The position numbers and the translations under genes were made by a program. This document shows positions 33,416-44,659 of a stretch of DNA of 64,000 nucleotides, one piece after another. This DNA comes from Knufia peltigerae (lineage: Eukaryota > Ascomycota > Eurotiomycetes > Chaetothyriales > Trichomeriaceae). The notes beneath the pieces were generated by a model. That model searched no databases. It saw nothing but the letters and a program-made list of their open reading frames with translations, and was not told where the DNA came from. The stretch lies in contig JAPDRN010000098.1 in the NCBI GenBank assembly GCA_030247855.1, positions 62,001 through 126,000 of the forward strand, in the 5' to 3' direction. The stretch's first letter is position 1; every line of letters starts with the position of its first letter.

Positions 33416-34150
33416 TCATAATGACCGTGTCGACAAATGAGCCGGTCTTGGGATCTGTGGGTCAGAGAGTCGCGATGGTGCCATTCTTTTCAGGTCCTTT
33501 CTACTACAATAGAAGTTAGGATTGCAGATTGTAGATGGTATGTTGCGAGGTGGGGGCAATATTCATTACCATATCGGACATGTACCAGACACCCTTAGCA
33601 ACCACGGATCGATACATCGAGGGTGATATATGTGGCCACAATGTAGAATTCGTACCTCCTGGGAAGGAGTAAAAGTGTCGACGCAAACAGGACACTCATC
33701 TATATCTGATAGTTAGTCAATACATGCTCAGGACCCAGGGGTCCTAGCAAAGGACATGTATCTCGTACTTCTCTTTGCAGTATCCACGGTGACTTTCTTT
33801 CCCTTGACACAGATATTGGCTTCTTCATCCGTCATGTTTTCCATTTGAGCTACTCGTATCACCGTCCCATATTTGACCAGAGGCATCGAATCGACAAAGG
33901 ACTTCGACATGCCAGTCTTTCTTTTTTCCTTGATAATCTGTCGGTATACGACGGGCATTGGTGCAGGTGGCTGGGGTTGCCTTTTCCCGCTGGTCCACCA
34001 AACCAGCATAATGATGATGAAAAGCACTCCCAATAGCACCGAGATGGTGACGATGGTCCTGCTCTTGGCGGTGCCGGTGGTGGCATTGGGAGGCGCAGGG
34101 GCGGTAGCCATGGCATCTTGCCCGTGCCTGGTGGCAGTGGGAGATGCCAT
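33416..34150 (-). CDS. membrane-anchored RING-H2 E3 ubiquitin ligase-like protein
   Basis: Three exons (34150-33769, 33699-33570, 33503-33416) give 199 aa. A short lumenal N-terminus is followed by one transmembrane segment at about residues 32-52 (IVTISVLLGVLFIIIMLVWW). A conserved IVRVAQMENMTDEE-type region comes before the RING-H2 domain. The zinc ligands read CPVC (130-133), then HCGHIYHPRC and CPIC split across the last intron, followed by RKDL. The layout matches fungal single-pass RING-H2 ligases that ubiquitinate membrane cargo in Golgi, vacuole or endosome. A run ending near 33728 would stop in the first intron and lose the RING, so splicing is needed for function. Confidence 0.85.
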
Positions 34151-35288
34151 GCTGTTATACCAACCTCAGCCCTCGGTCATCAGACCAGCCACCTGTCTAT
34201 TATCAAACTGTTTGATCATAAATATCTCGTACTCGAAATGAGCATGCTCTCTACACCGTTCAATTACACCGGCAGACAGCTTCCTGTATATGAGGCATTT
34301 ATTGAGATGGGATGTGGAGTTGACCCTGCCCCCGATCAACAGGACAAGCGTAGGGTAAGTGTGGGATGGACAAGTACGTACAGTGTTTGGTTGTGTAATT
34401 AAGCAGGTAAGTGGACCTTTCTTAACTACGGGAGCCAATCGCGGGGCGTGTCCGGTATAGGCTACGACGCCTAAGAAGCCCCTAATAATTGCTTGGCTTC
34501 GTGCCATTTCTGACCTTCTTACGGAGTACAGGACTTCATACTTCATACTCGTGTTCTGTAACCCAGAGACTGCGTATTCGGCAGGCCAGCCTAATTTTTC
34601 ATGTCTTGTTTTCGCCTCATGGAGCTAGGCTCATCAAAGGTAAAGCAGGAGGGGCATTGGCCACCAAAGTCAGTATGGGTGAGATGAGTGGACAAAGTCC
34701 CCCCTAAGGCACGAGTAACAAAACTGGCTCTCTCCCCGACACCTCGAAGCGAATTCAAGCTGCAAGTTGTCAGAAGAGAGAACTGGCACTCGCAGCAACA
34801 TCCAATGGCGATCGAATGCATGTCGGCGTACAACCCAGCATGGGACGAATAAATGGCTCATACTGTGCGCCCACATTCCTGGAGCAATCTTTGGTGTAGG
34901 CCACGCCCACGGTAAGACGGAACGTACCCGGCAAGACGGGATTTCCACTCTCGTTCAGTGTCCCCTGCCACAAGGCCATTTCGTGCGGCTGATTCACATG
35001 CCTGATCCGTTCGCCATTGATTGCACCAGCTCTACTCGAACGTGGTTCGTGTTCGTTACCCTTTGTTGTGCTATCTTTTTGTCATTTCCATCTCTTTCTT
35101 GTCCCACTCCTTATCAGTGGGGTGATGGATTTTTTTTTCACTGCCTCGTCAACCCTTTTCGCAGGGGATAAATTCCGCTCGAACCCCAAGCCGATCTTGG
35201 TTACCTTTGAGCAGGCTCCGAGGACAGCAGTGGTGACAGAGCGGTTAAGATTTGCTGTTACGGTCCAGCTATCATAGTCAGAATCAAC
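34151..35288. other. intergenic, shared 5' region of RING gene and HAK transporter
   Basis: This 1.1-kb divergent region has no supported gene. It includes one TACGGAGTAC copy (34520-34529) and a T-rich tract near 35130. Pyrimidine-rich sequence precedes the HAK start. Confidence 0.5.
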
Positions 35289-37898
35289 ATGGCGACTACA
35301 ATCCGCATCGCAGATGAAGTTCACCCAAAGACGGGCATCGAGTTCACTAGAACAGATACCCAGTCATCACGGAACCCACGAAAAGGAAGCATCGGTGACG
35401 ATGGAATCTACAACATCCGTTCGAGGTCCCGGCAACCATCGCGCGCGCCATCTGAGTACAAACCTGATGGCGATCCTGGGTTGCGCAAAGAAGGCGACTT
35501 CAAGCAGGCGCAGGTATGCAGATCCCCAGCTGTTTGCCCCCTTCTAATGCAAAGTCTAACACACGTTGACAAGGTCTTCAATGGTAAAATGCTTCTATGG
35601 CTGGCGTATCAAGCAACCGGCGTCATCTATGGCGATATCGGCACCAGTCCTCTCTATGTCTACTCTTCCACTTTCACATCTGCGCCCTCCCACCAGGATC
35701 TCATCGGCGTCTTATCCCTCATCATCTGGTCGCTTACAATGATGGTGACGGTGAAGTATGTTTTGATCGTCGTGCGGGCCGATAACGACGGCGAAGGGGG
35801 AACTTTCAGCACGTATTCGTTGTTGAGTCGCTATGTATGATGGCCAACAACCTATACCATTTGATGGGAAAAGATTGCTGATACATTGCCAAAGTTGAAC
35901 ATCACAAACCGCGATCCGAGAGAGGCTTCTCTGGTTCGCATGCGCCGTTACGCCTCCGGTGACCTCGAATCTGCGGGGCGCGCCATGCGTCAGGGTATCG
36001 AGTCGCACAAATTCTTCCGCGGCTTGCTCAAGGTGATGGGCGTGCTCGCTGTTGCCATGGTCATCGCCGACGGTGTCTTAACTCCTGCTCAGTCCGTACT
36101 TGGGGCTGTCCAGGGTGCAAAAGTTGTCAACCCCGGTCTCTCAAAGGGCGCGATCATCGGCATCACCGATGCTATTCTGGTCGTGCTATTCCTGGTCCAA
36201 CCATTTGGTATCACGAAGATTACCCTCGCATTCTCACCCATTGTGCTCATCTGGCTCGCCTTCAATGCCGTGTTTGGTATTTACAACCTGGCCAAGTTCG
36301 ACGCATCCGTCTTCAAGGCATTCAACCCTGGGTACGGATTTGAATTCCTGATACGCAATGGAGAGCATGGCTGGAGACAGCTCGGCGGTATCTTGCTTGC
36401 TTTCACCGGTGTTGAAGCACTTTTTGCAGACCTTGGTGCTTTCAGCAGACGTGCCGTTCAATTGAGTTGGTTGTGCTACGCCTTTCCGTGTCTACTTTTG
36501 GCATATATTGGTCAAGCCGCCTACATCAGCGAGCATCCTGACGCTTATGACAACCCTTTCTTCAACGCTGCTCCACCAGGAACCATATACCCGGCACTTA
36601 TTATCGCCATTCTTGCGGCTATCGTGGCTTCCCAAGCTATTGTTACCGCAACATTCCAGGTACGAACCATCTTACACTTCTTGGAATAAAGGTTCTCCCA
36701 CTGACTGCTCACAGCTCCTGCATCAAGTTATGAAACTGTCTTACTTTCCACAACTTAAAGTCATTCATACTTCCAAAATCTTCCATGGTCAGCTCTACAT
36801 ACCTCTAGCAAACTGGCTACTTATGATTGGCACCATTCTCATCGCTTCCATTTACAACAATGTAAGCCCCCAAATTGAAAGATTCTGTCCACTGCTGACT
36901 TTTGTTTATAGACGACATCCTTGGGTAATGCCTACGGTGTTTGCGTCATGTTTGTCACATTCTTTGATACGTGCATGGTCTCTCTGACGGCCATATTCGT
37001 CTGGCGATTTTCGCCCTTTCTTGTTTTTTTCCCATGGCTCATCATCGCCTGCATGGACGGCACATTCCTCTCTTCTGCCCTCACAAAGGTTCCGGATGGT
37101 GCATGGTTCACCATCACTCTGGCCATCATCCTAGCGAGTGTCTTTCTCCTGTGGCGGTTCGGTAAAGAACAACAATGGCTCGCCGAAGCCGAAGACCGCT
37201 TCCCCACAAGCCACTTTGTCCAAGTAGGACTTGACAAACAGTTACAACTGAGTAAGCGGTTCGAAAGTGACCGACTTAGCACGATCAAAGGATTTGGCGT
37301 GTTCTTCGACAAGGCCGGAGAGACTACACCGATCATCTTCAGTCAGTTCGCACTGAAACTCACAGCCGTACCTGAAGTCATGGTTTTCTTCCACCTGCGA
37401 CCACTGGAAACTCCGTCAGTGCCTCCATCCGAGCGTCACACCATTTCCAGGTTAGCAATCCCCCACTGTTACAGGCTGGTCGTGCGGTACGGCTACAACG
37501 ACGAAGTCATCACTCCCGACCTCGCGGGTGTAATTTATGAACAGATCAGGCTGTTTTTGATGAGTCGAGATCCCAAGTCGATCCTCAATCTTGCCAAGGA
37601 GGAGAAATCTAGCGAGGACTCTGGACCAGAAACCGAGCAGCAACAAGATGACAGTGGTGTTGGTGGTGGTGGGGAGTCGTACGGTGCCGAACTTGCTCGT
37701 CTCGATGCCGCGTACGCACACAAAGTCATATACATCATGGGTAAAGAACAGATGAAGATCAAGCCCAAGACAAATTATTTCCGGAAGGCATTGCTCTGGG
37801 CGTTCCTGTGGATCAGGGACAACACCAGAACGAAGATGGCCAACCTGAATGTTCCCATGGATCGAGTGATCGAAGTTGGTTTCTTGAAACAGATTTGA
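35289..37898 (+). CDS. hak1: HAK/KUP-family high-affinity potassium transporter
   Basis: Five exons (35289-35513, 35574-35834, 35895-36659, 36715-36861, 36912-37898) give 794 aa. The hydrophilic N-terminus leads into the KUP signature ATGVIYGDIGTSPLYVYSS, with about 12 membrane segments to residue 545. Family motifs include DNDGEGGTFSTYSLLSRY, ADGVLTPAQSVLGAVQG and GQAAYISEHPDAYDNPFF. A cytosolic C-terminal domain follows, with an acidic/Gln insertion (near 37600-37680). It should mediate H+- or Na+-coupled K+ uptake at the plasma membrane, induced by K+ starvation in other fungi. The first intron could be read through in frame, but conservation across VFNGKMLLWLAYQ supports splicing. Confidence 0.94.
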
Positions 37899-38870
37899 AG
37901 AGGCTCTTCTTCGGTTGAGATTGGCAAGAACACACCTGCCTTGGGGGATATCTTACTTAAGACGACCGGCTCATGTTGGGAAACACAAGACCACGTCACG
38001 TCATACCTTGGATCATTTACAAGCAAGAATATCTATGCTCTGATATGTCTCTTCTCAGTGCAAATCCCTCAAGGTTCGCCGCCGGTGTAAGCCAGATTCA
38101 GGCTGAGATGGACATGACTGTCGGAAAACAGATGACCACAAATAGATCACATAGAGAAACACGGCTTTCACGATTACTGAAATGAATGCGAGGTACCCGT
38201 ATCTTGGGAGCTGAACATTTTTACCGTCATCATATCTCTCAACTCCGGAGTCCGTAAAGCACAAAGCAACGACATGATGATGATCCAGTAAGAATGAATC
38301 TCGAATGCGAAATGTGGTTAGCGTGACTGTACCTGTATTCAGGCCTCCCAAAAAGTGACAAACAAATCTTTCCATACGAGATCTCTCTCATGACGGAATG
38401 TTATGGCTCTCTCTCCCTCTCTCCATCTACGACCTTTGGTATGACATGATTCGCTGATTCTCGCCGACTTCGAACCCTCACCTCGTATCGACCAGACTCG
38501 GGGGGTGCTGTTACCAGTAAAGAAATGGGGGGCTGTGTGACGACTGCACGAAGTATGCTTTACGAACGGCGTGACATGCCGTTCTCTTGTTTCTTTTCAA
38601 GGAGATATAAGAACCCCAGGGGGGTAAGAAGGAGACATGAAAAGAAGAAGAGGCTAGGACCTGAAGACTCGTGTCATTTGCAAAATCACCACCCTCAGAA
38701 CACCATTTCCCATTGCTTTTTGAACGTCGACAACGATAACCCTTTTCGAATCCCCCATCATATATGTTCACATCGCCTGGTTTCTCAATTTCCTCATTTA
38801 CTCATTACCTCTTCCTCTTCTGGTTTTCCGTTCCTCTTCTTTGATATACTCCGTCACTTTCTTCACGAGC
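37899..38870. other. intergenic, promoter of FAD monooxygenase
   Basis: About 970 bases with only short unsupported frames. Pyrimidine-rich tracts occur near 38400-38470 and 38760-38840, consistent with a promoter and leader for the gene at 38871. Confidence 0.5.
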
Positions 38871-40226
38871 ATGAGAGTCATCATCATCGGTGCTGGGTTC
38901 GGAGGTTTGTGTCTGGCCAACGGTCTCCTCCAGAGGCACCGTTCGGATGACGACGACATGAACATGGATATCCAAGTGTTTGAACGTCACTCCGGACCCG
39001 ACCACGACCTGGCAGGGTACGGGCTCCACGTCGATGGGGACGGGAAAAAAGCACTGCGTCATTGCCTCGACGGAGACACATATCGACGGTTCCTCGCCGC
39101 CAGCACTCCAGCAGGCAGCAAATGGGCATTCCGTGGTACGAGAGACCTCGGAACCATCGCCGTGAGGGACGACTCGAAGATCTCGGGAAAACCAGAAGAA
39201 GAGGTAGAGAGACGTGCCGTACACAGGTTCGAGTTTCGTGACATCCTACTCAAGGGGCTACGCAAGCAAGGGGATGAGGCTGCAATCGGCGTCAAGGTCC
39301 AAGTTCATTGGGGCAAATCATTTGTTAGGTATGAGGAGATATCAAGAGCGGACGCGAATGCAAATGGGAACGAGTTTGTTAATGGAAGTGTCAGAGCATA
39401 TTTCCAGGACGGTACAAGTGCCGAAGGAGATATTCTCGTCGGTGCTGACGGGAGTAAGAGTCTAGTCAGGCAACAAAGGTTTCCTGATTTGAAAAGGGAG
39501 GATTTGGGTATCGCCATCATTTGTGGAAGATATCAATTGACTCCAGACAGAGTGAAAAAGTTGCCCGATTTCATGACGGATGGAAGTTTGAACAACATCG
39601 TCCCTCGTGGTAAAGGTTGGCTTTTCTTAGCTAGTTTTCCGCATACCGAGTTTGAGAATGTCAGAGAAAGCTATACGCTTTGGGCTTACGTGGTACCCAA
39701 GGGAGACGTCGACATGAACACCATCAAACAGATGACCCCTGAGAAAATGAGGGATTTGGTACTGGATGGAGTCAAGGGTTGGAAATCGACCGAGTTTGGA
39801 CTTGGTCGAGTCATCAAGGACGTGGATTTGACAACGATCTCCCCAATCATCTTGAAAAGTATGCCAGTTTTACCAAAAGACTGGAACGGCAGCAGTAAGG
39901 TCGTGTTGTTGGGTGACAGCATACACAACATGACACCAATGGCGGGAGTCGGTGCCAACGTCGCCTTGAGGGACGCTCACCTGTTGACCGACACGTTGGT
40001 GGAGGTGCAAAACGGGAAGACGAACATGACAGAGGCAATCACCAAGTACGAGGTAGAGATGAAAGGGTACGCCAATGCGGCAGTGGCTCTGTCCAGACAG
40101 ATCGCTCAAGGGGCCAGTTCGACTTCGACCGTCCAGAGGTGGGCGTTTCACGGCTTGTTGAGGCTCGCACAGGCTTGTCCACTGGTCATGAGGCATACGA
40201 TCGGAAGAGGAGCCTTGGAGGATTGA
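38871..40226 (+). CDS. FAD-dependent monooxygenase (UbiH/salicylate hydroxylase-like)
   Basis: A single exon encodes 451 aa. The Rossmann FAD motif opens the protein (MRVIIIGAGFGGLCLANGL, GxGxxG). The DG motif is in VGADGSKSLVRQ at about residue 200. The second FAD motif GDSIHNMTPMAGVGANVALRDA lies near residue 345. This is the group A flavoprotein monooxygenase layout, using NAD(P)H and O2 to hydroxylate or epoxidise small molecules. The C-terminus has a moderately hydrophobic helix (RWAFHGLLRLAQACPLVMR), which may associate with a membrane. The substrate is not readable and there are no obvious partners nearby. The start is the ATG directly before the Rossmann fold; upstream codons in frame are non-conserved. 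Confidence 0.92.
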   Translation: MRVIIIGAGFGGLCLANGLLQRHRSDDDDMNMDIQVFERHSGPDHDLAGYGLHVDGDGKKALRHCLDGDTYRRFLAASTPAGSKWAFRGTRDLGTIAVRDDSKISGKPEEEVERRAVHRFEFRDILLKGLRKQGDEAAIGVKVQVHWGKSFVRYEEISRADANANGNEFVNGSVRAYFQDGTSAEGDILVGADGSKSLVRQQRFPDLKREDLGIAIICGRYQLTPDRVKKLPDFMTDGSLNNIVPRGKGWLFLASFPHTEFENVRESYTLWAYVVPKGDVDMNTIKQMTPEKMRDLVLDGVKGWKSTEFGLGRVIKDVDLTTISPIILKSMPVLPKDWNGSSKVVLLGDSIHNMTPMAGVGANVALRDAHLLTDTLVEVQNGKTNMTEAITKYEVEMKGYANAAVALSRQIAQGASSTSTVQRWAFHGLLRLAQACPLVMRHTIGRGALED

Positions 40227-41410
40227 CAGACACTTGCAATGAATGCAGGGAGAGATGGGTATGTTGTCCAACAGTCAGGCAAAACCGCCTCTGGCGTGCT
40301 GTGAATGGTTCGCAAACATACTGTATACCTTGGGTATTGAATACAATGCGTTCCATATCGATCTAAAACACCACACAAAGACATTGATATTGATATCTTG
40401 TCACATCTTGTAACAACCGAGGATAATATTTGCACATCTGATTGTAATCTGCTGTGTCTGTTTGTTCTGCACCCTGTTTGTTCTTTCCCCCCTGCTTCAA
40501 CAATGGTCGCTGAGTTATTCAAACATACGAGGTAGAGCAATTCATGGCGTTTGCTTTGGTGGAATATCTTATCTTTATCTTCATGCAGTAGTATTGCAGT
40601 AGTAACAACAAGAGCACAATTCAAATAGTGTCTGGCTTTGAGGTATAGTGTTTGCTGCGCTGCCAGACAAGGTATAATAATGTTCTGAAATTCCCAACAC
40701 AGCATTTTGTATCGTCGACAACACTTGTACCCAGGTTCACAGGCGCACTCACCCAGGCGCATCAACCACAGATACAAATAGATTTGAAACCTCGTCGACT
40801 CCAGCAATCGGACTTTTCAATTCTTCACATGGAAGGATCAACGACCCAACGTGGTACGAGCCACGCATGCACACCTCTCGAGTTTCTGATCGCCTTCGCA
40901 AATTGCATCGTCTGGCTTGTGGCGGGATATGCTCTGTACGCCAAACGACAAGAGAAGAAACATCTTGTAAGACAAGCGGTCACCGACAAACACAATGTCT
41001 AGTTCGAAAGAGCGCCCGCCATGGCATCGTGTGAAGCGAACGCAAAAAGGTGCTTGGAAGTCGCCGAGTTTGGGAGGTAGATGTCGACCTTGGCTATTGT
41101 CCCCCCAATGGTGGTGGAGTATGCGTGAAGTCGGCTTGGAGCGAGACAGTCGTTTTGATCGGATGGAGGTCGTCAATTAATGGAGCTGAGAGGGGAGATT
41201 TGTTGATACAAGAAGTGGCTGTCGTTCATAACGGTGGTCGTCCGGCTGGGAACGGCGAGGGCGCGTGGCCGCATGTCGCTTTGATTCCGAGGAGTCAACG
41301 ATGGGTCTGAGGGCATCGCGTGTGCAACAAACTCTGGCACAGCCCAAATCTTGGAACTCGGGATCCGGCTCGTTGTCCATGATATACAAAAAAAGCCGAA
41401 ACGAAAAAGG
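40227..41410. other. intergenic region with one small candidate ORF
   Basis: About 1.2 kb between the monooxygenase and the CMC1-like gene (3' ends facing). The only frame worth noting is the small membrane-protein candidate at 40829-41002. Otherwise nothing is recognisable. Confidence 0.45.
40829..41002 (+). CDS. candidate small single-pass membrane protein
   Basis: An ATG-initiated frame of 57 aa. It has a polar N-terminus (MEGSTTQRGTSHACT), one clear hydrophobic helix at about residues 17-38 (EFLIAFANCIVWLVAGYALY) and a basic tail (AKRQEKKHLVRQ). This inside-positive arrangement is what a real small membrane protein would show. I recognise no family and see no neighbouring exon. It may be chance. 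Confidence 0.3.
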   Translation: MEGSTTQRGTSHACTPLEFLIAFANCIVWLVAGYALYAKRQEKKHLVRQAVTDKHNV

Positions 41411-41970
41411 TCACCGCCACCAAGACCCTCCGCTCTTTTTCTCCTGTTTATTCTTCTCTTGTTGTTCTGCGAGCTTCTTTTTTTCCATCTCGATCCGCTC
41501 CTTTTCTTCTTGTCTCTTGGTCATCTCGATGACTTCTATTCTCCTTTTTTCGACGGCGGCAAGCTCTTCCTCGCGTTTCCGTTTCCGTTCCAGCACACCG
41601 GCGAACCATTCTTCTCGGGCGGCATCTTCTTCGGCTTTCGTCGCCCATTGGATCATACAGCTGTTCATCGCACGGTGTTCGGTTCGACAGGTCCAAGCCA
41701 CGCTGAACGTTTTTCCTCGTGCGCAGTCGGCGAATTCTGTAGTAGTAGCATCTCACTTGTCAGAATGATGGCCCTGGAGCTGTCCGTGTAGAAAAGAGAC
41801 TCACGTTTAATCTCGTCTGCACATCTTGCCCTCACACGAGCATAGTAAAGTTTCCGCACTTCGGATTCTTGAGATGCCGACAAGGGAAGAGGGTTATGAA
41901 GGTTATTTTCTGTTCTGGTGGTGGAAGATGGACGATGTGGTTCGGGAATGATGGACGGAGCCATGTCCAT
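41411..41970 (-). CDS. cmc1: CMC1-like twin CX9C mitochondrial protein
   Basis: Two exons (41970-41805 and 41736-41411; 68-nt intron) give 163 aa. Twin CX9C motifs of the CMC1 family are visible: the pair in RCADEIKQFADC and the pair in TCRTEHRAMNSC, spaced by RGKTFSVAW. The family oxidises in the intermembrane space through Mia40 and supports copper delivery to cytochrome c oxidase. The C-terminal half is an unusually long, highly charged Lys/Glu/Arg helix (from about residue 90), longer than in yeast Cmc1. Either the ATG at 41970 or the one two codons later could be used. The gene is divergent from utp11. Confidence 0.85.
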
Positions 41971-42397
41971 TGTTATTGTTGAGGCACTTTAACAGGTATG
42001 ATGGACTGTTTTATCGTAACCAAGTCTATACCATCTGTCTCTACGAAGCTCAAAGGTGTGATTTGCAAGGGGGTTGCTGAAATGTTTAGGTAGTCAGTGA
42101 TCATGTACAAATGATCTACGAGCTTGTGAAGTCGGAGGAAACGCACCACTTTCTCATTACTTGGTGGAGAAAGTCACGCCAGCCAGAGACTCAGAACTCG
42201 ACTTTTGGTTTCTCCAATTAATCATTTTTCTGGTCTCTACGGAAAGGTCAAAATAACGAGTTTGCGCAACAACAAAACAAAAAACAATTTTCCTAAATCT
42301 CTTCGAATCACACAATCACCCGGACAGCAGTACTCCTGCGCATATTTATCTTCTGTGTCTGGCCTCTTTTTGAAAACAAAAAAAAACAAAAAAGAAG
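41971..42397. promoter_or_regulatory. shared divergent promoter of CMC1-like gene and utp11
   Basis: 427 bases between two start codons facing away from each other. An A-rich leader (near 42378-42397) immediately precedes the utp11 ATG. No defined site can be named. Confidence 0.5.
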
Positions 42398-43294
42398 ATG
42401 TCCTCAATGCGCAACGCCGTCGCTCGGCGGCCTCATCGAGAACGTGCGCAGCCTGGGAACCGTGAGAAATGGGGCATCCTCGAAAAACACAAGGACTACT
42501 CCCTCCGAGCACAAGATTACAACCTCAAGAAGAAGAAACTGTCGCAACTCTCGCAGAAAGCGCGAGAGCGGAACCCAGATGAATTCGCCTTTGGCATGTT
42601 GAGCCAGGGCAAGGCCGGACTGGGGAAACACAAGGCTTCGGCCAGAAGTGGTGACGGGACTTCCACCGCCGGAGCACCGTTGAGTCACGACGCGGTCAAG
42701 CTGTTAAAGACGCAGGATGCAGGGTATTTGAGAACGGTCGCGGCCAAGGGAAGGAGAGAAATTGAGAGACTAAAGGAAGAAGTTGGGTTGGATGCGGTCA
42801 CGCTGAGTTCGAAGGGTGGCAAGCACAAGAGGTTTGACACGGAGGAGCAGCAACAGGACATCATATCTACGACTACTACTACGAAAGGGAAGAAACGTAC
42901 ATCGAGTGGCGAGGTTGTTGTCCCCCGTGATGTCTTGTCAGGTTTCCCCGTGGTCGAAGAAACGAATGCTGTGTTGGTGGAGGTGAAGTCCGCACCGGAA
43001 GAAGAAGACGACGACGAACGGCAGATTCAGATCGAACAAACAAGAACAAAACCAAAGTCCAAGAAAGCCCTCTTGGCAGAACAAGACGCTGCGGCACGTC
43101 TACGGACAGCGCGCAAGAAGAGGCAACGACTGCAAGAGATGAGGGCGGCCAAGCTGGAGGCGTTGAAGAAGAGGCAGCGCGAGGTCCTCGCTGCGGCGGA
43201 CCAGTTGGATCTACAACGTGCCAAAATGGCCAGGACGGTGGGGGGAGTCAACAAGAATGGTCTCAAGTTCAAGATTCGGGAGCGGAAAAAGTAA
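42398..43294 (+). CDS. utp11: Utp11, U3 snoRNA-associated (SSU processome) protein
   Basis: A single exon encodes 298 aa. The highly conserved N-terminus is unmistakable: MSSMRNAVARRPHRERAQPG, EKWGILEKHKDYSLRAQDYN and ERNPDEFAFGMLS. The rest is lysine/arginine-rich and ends in RTVGGVNKNGLKFKIRERKK. Utp11 belongs to the U3-containing small-subunit processome in the nucleolus and is needed for 18S rRNA processing. An acidic insertion (EEEDDDE) and Thr-rich run lie in the poorly conserved middle. The gene is divergent from the CMC1-like gene and tail to tail with the alpha/beta hydrolase. Confidence 0.96.
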   Translation: MSSMRNAVARRPHRERAQPGNREKWGILEKHKDYSLRAQDYNLKKKKLSQLSQKARERNPDEFAFGMLSQGKAGLGKHKASARSGDGTSTAGAPLSHDAVKLLKTQDAGYLRTVAAKGRREIERLKEEVGLDAVTLSSKGGKHKRFDTEEQQQDIISTTTTTKGKKRTSSGEVVVPRDVLSGFPVVEETNAVLVEVKSAPEEEDDDERQIQIEQTRTKPKSKKALLAEQDAAARLRTARKKRQRLQEMRAAKLEALKKRQREVLAAADQLDLQRAKMARTVGGVNKNGLKFKIRERKK

Positions 43295-43544
43295 TGCTGT
43301 GCCGGGGTACCTAGGTATAGGTGGAAGCCTACCTACTAGTCAAGGATGCCGGTGCAGTACTCGTCCTCGTGCCATGATGATGGAAATGATCTTCAACGAC
43401 CAATGACCGATGTTTCTGTCTTTTTCTTTGGCATGCTCTCTTGGCTATTTCTACTTCTACCCCTACCTCTACTCTAACTTGTAAGTATGGTTTCCACTGC
43501 CAACAGTCGCTCGCAGCTATGTACACCGTCCATGTTGGACCGAC

Positions 43545-44659
43545 TCAAACACCTGCCGCGACGGCTTTGGTGACCACTTTGCTGAAATCAGGCTCCTTGC
43601 CCAGAAGGAAGCCCATGCCCTCGACTTGTTCCTTTCGGAATGTCTCACTGGCCTTCAAGAACGGGAAGAATCCCCAGTGGCCGTGAGGCAGACCTGGGTA
43701 CACGTTCATTTTGGTCTTGATGCCGTACTCCTCCCTCAGGACGCGCTCATAAACGATCCCGTCGTCCCGCAGTGGGTCCATCCCGTCAATCTGGAAGAAA
43801 GCCGGAGGTAAATTGGCGTGGCCCTTTGGATGGTTGAATGCAGCATACCAGACGCCGTCATCGTCGTCAGGTTGGTAGCCCCTCATGAACATGTCAATGG
43901 CCGCCACGGGCAGTACAGGCGCATCTTTGTTTTGCTTGTACGACAAAAAGTACTTTTTGTATTTCTCGGGGACCCTGGTGTCGGGGACGAGAGCCGGGAT
44001 GGCCAGATATTCGCCCGTCAGTGGAGGTGATAGTTTCTCGTCTCGAGCAACATGTGCCAGCACAGCCGTGATGTTGCCGCCAGCCGACGTACCACCTATG
44101 ACAAACCCAACAGAGGGATCGGCACCCCAAGATTTGGCTTTTTCGGCCGCCCATCTCAAACAGTCCCACGAGTCCTTGACGGCATAGGGAAACTTCCACT
44201 CCGGTCCCAGGCGGTAGGTGGCCGAGATGCAGACGGCCCCGAAGGCTTGCACAAAGTTCCGGCACGTCTGTTCTTCGCCTTCGGGAGCACCGATGCAAAA
44301 ACCGCCGCCATGGTACATGACGATCAGGGGACTACCTCCCTTGGGAGGCGTAGTCGGCTGATAGAGCTTTGCGCGGATCTTGGAACCATCGCTGGTAGGG
44401 TAGTGGAGCTCGGTTTGCTTGATCTCCGGCGGTGGTTGCCCCAGGGCTTCCATCGCAGCGGCATTGCGCTTCTCAACCATGACCTTGAAGTCGTCCAGGT
44501 CGTCATAATTGACTGGTGGAAGATTGGCTTTCTCCAAGAACTATATACTTCATTAAACCACGGTGTGAGGACTCGGAGGGGGGGTATACGTACAGCTTTG
44601 AGTTCTGGGTCAATGTCCGCCAGCGCAAGCAAGTATTTTTCATCCGTATATGAAGCCAT
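43545..44659 (-). CDS. alpha/beta hydrolase, HSL-type esterase/lipase
   Basis: Two exons (44659-44594 and 44540-43545; 53-nt intron) give 353 aa. The hormone-sensitive-lipase signature HGGGFCIG forms the oxyanion hole. The nucleophile elbow is GGTSAGGN. The catalytic acid is in DGMDPLRDDG and the catalytic histidine in LPHGHWGF. It is a cytosolic carboxyl-ester hydrolase of unknown substrate; such enzymes are frequent in fungal accessory metabolism. Exon 1 (MASYTDEKYLLALADIDPEL) matches N-termini of related fungal proteins. No signal peptide is present. Confidence 0.91.

Noticed and set aside
40148..40807. Open minus-strand frame of 219 codons
   Set aside because: It overlaps the 3' end of the well-supported FAD monooxygenase and its peptide shows no domain or consistent composition.
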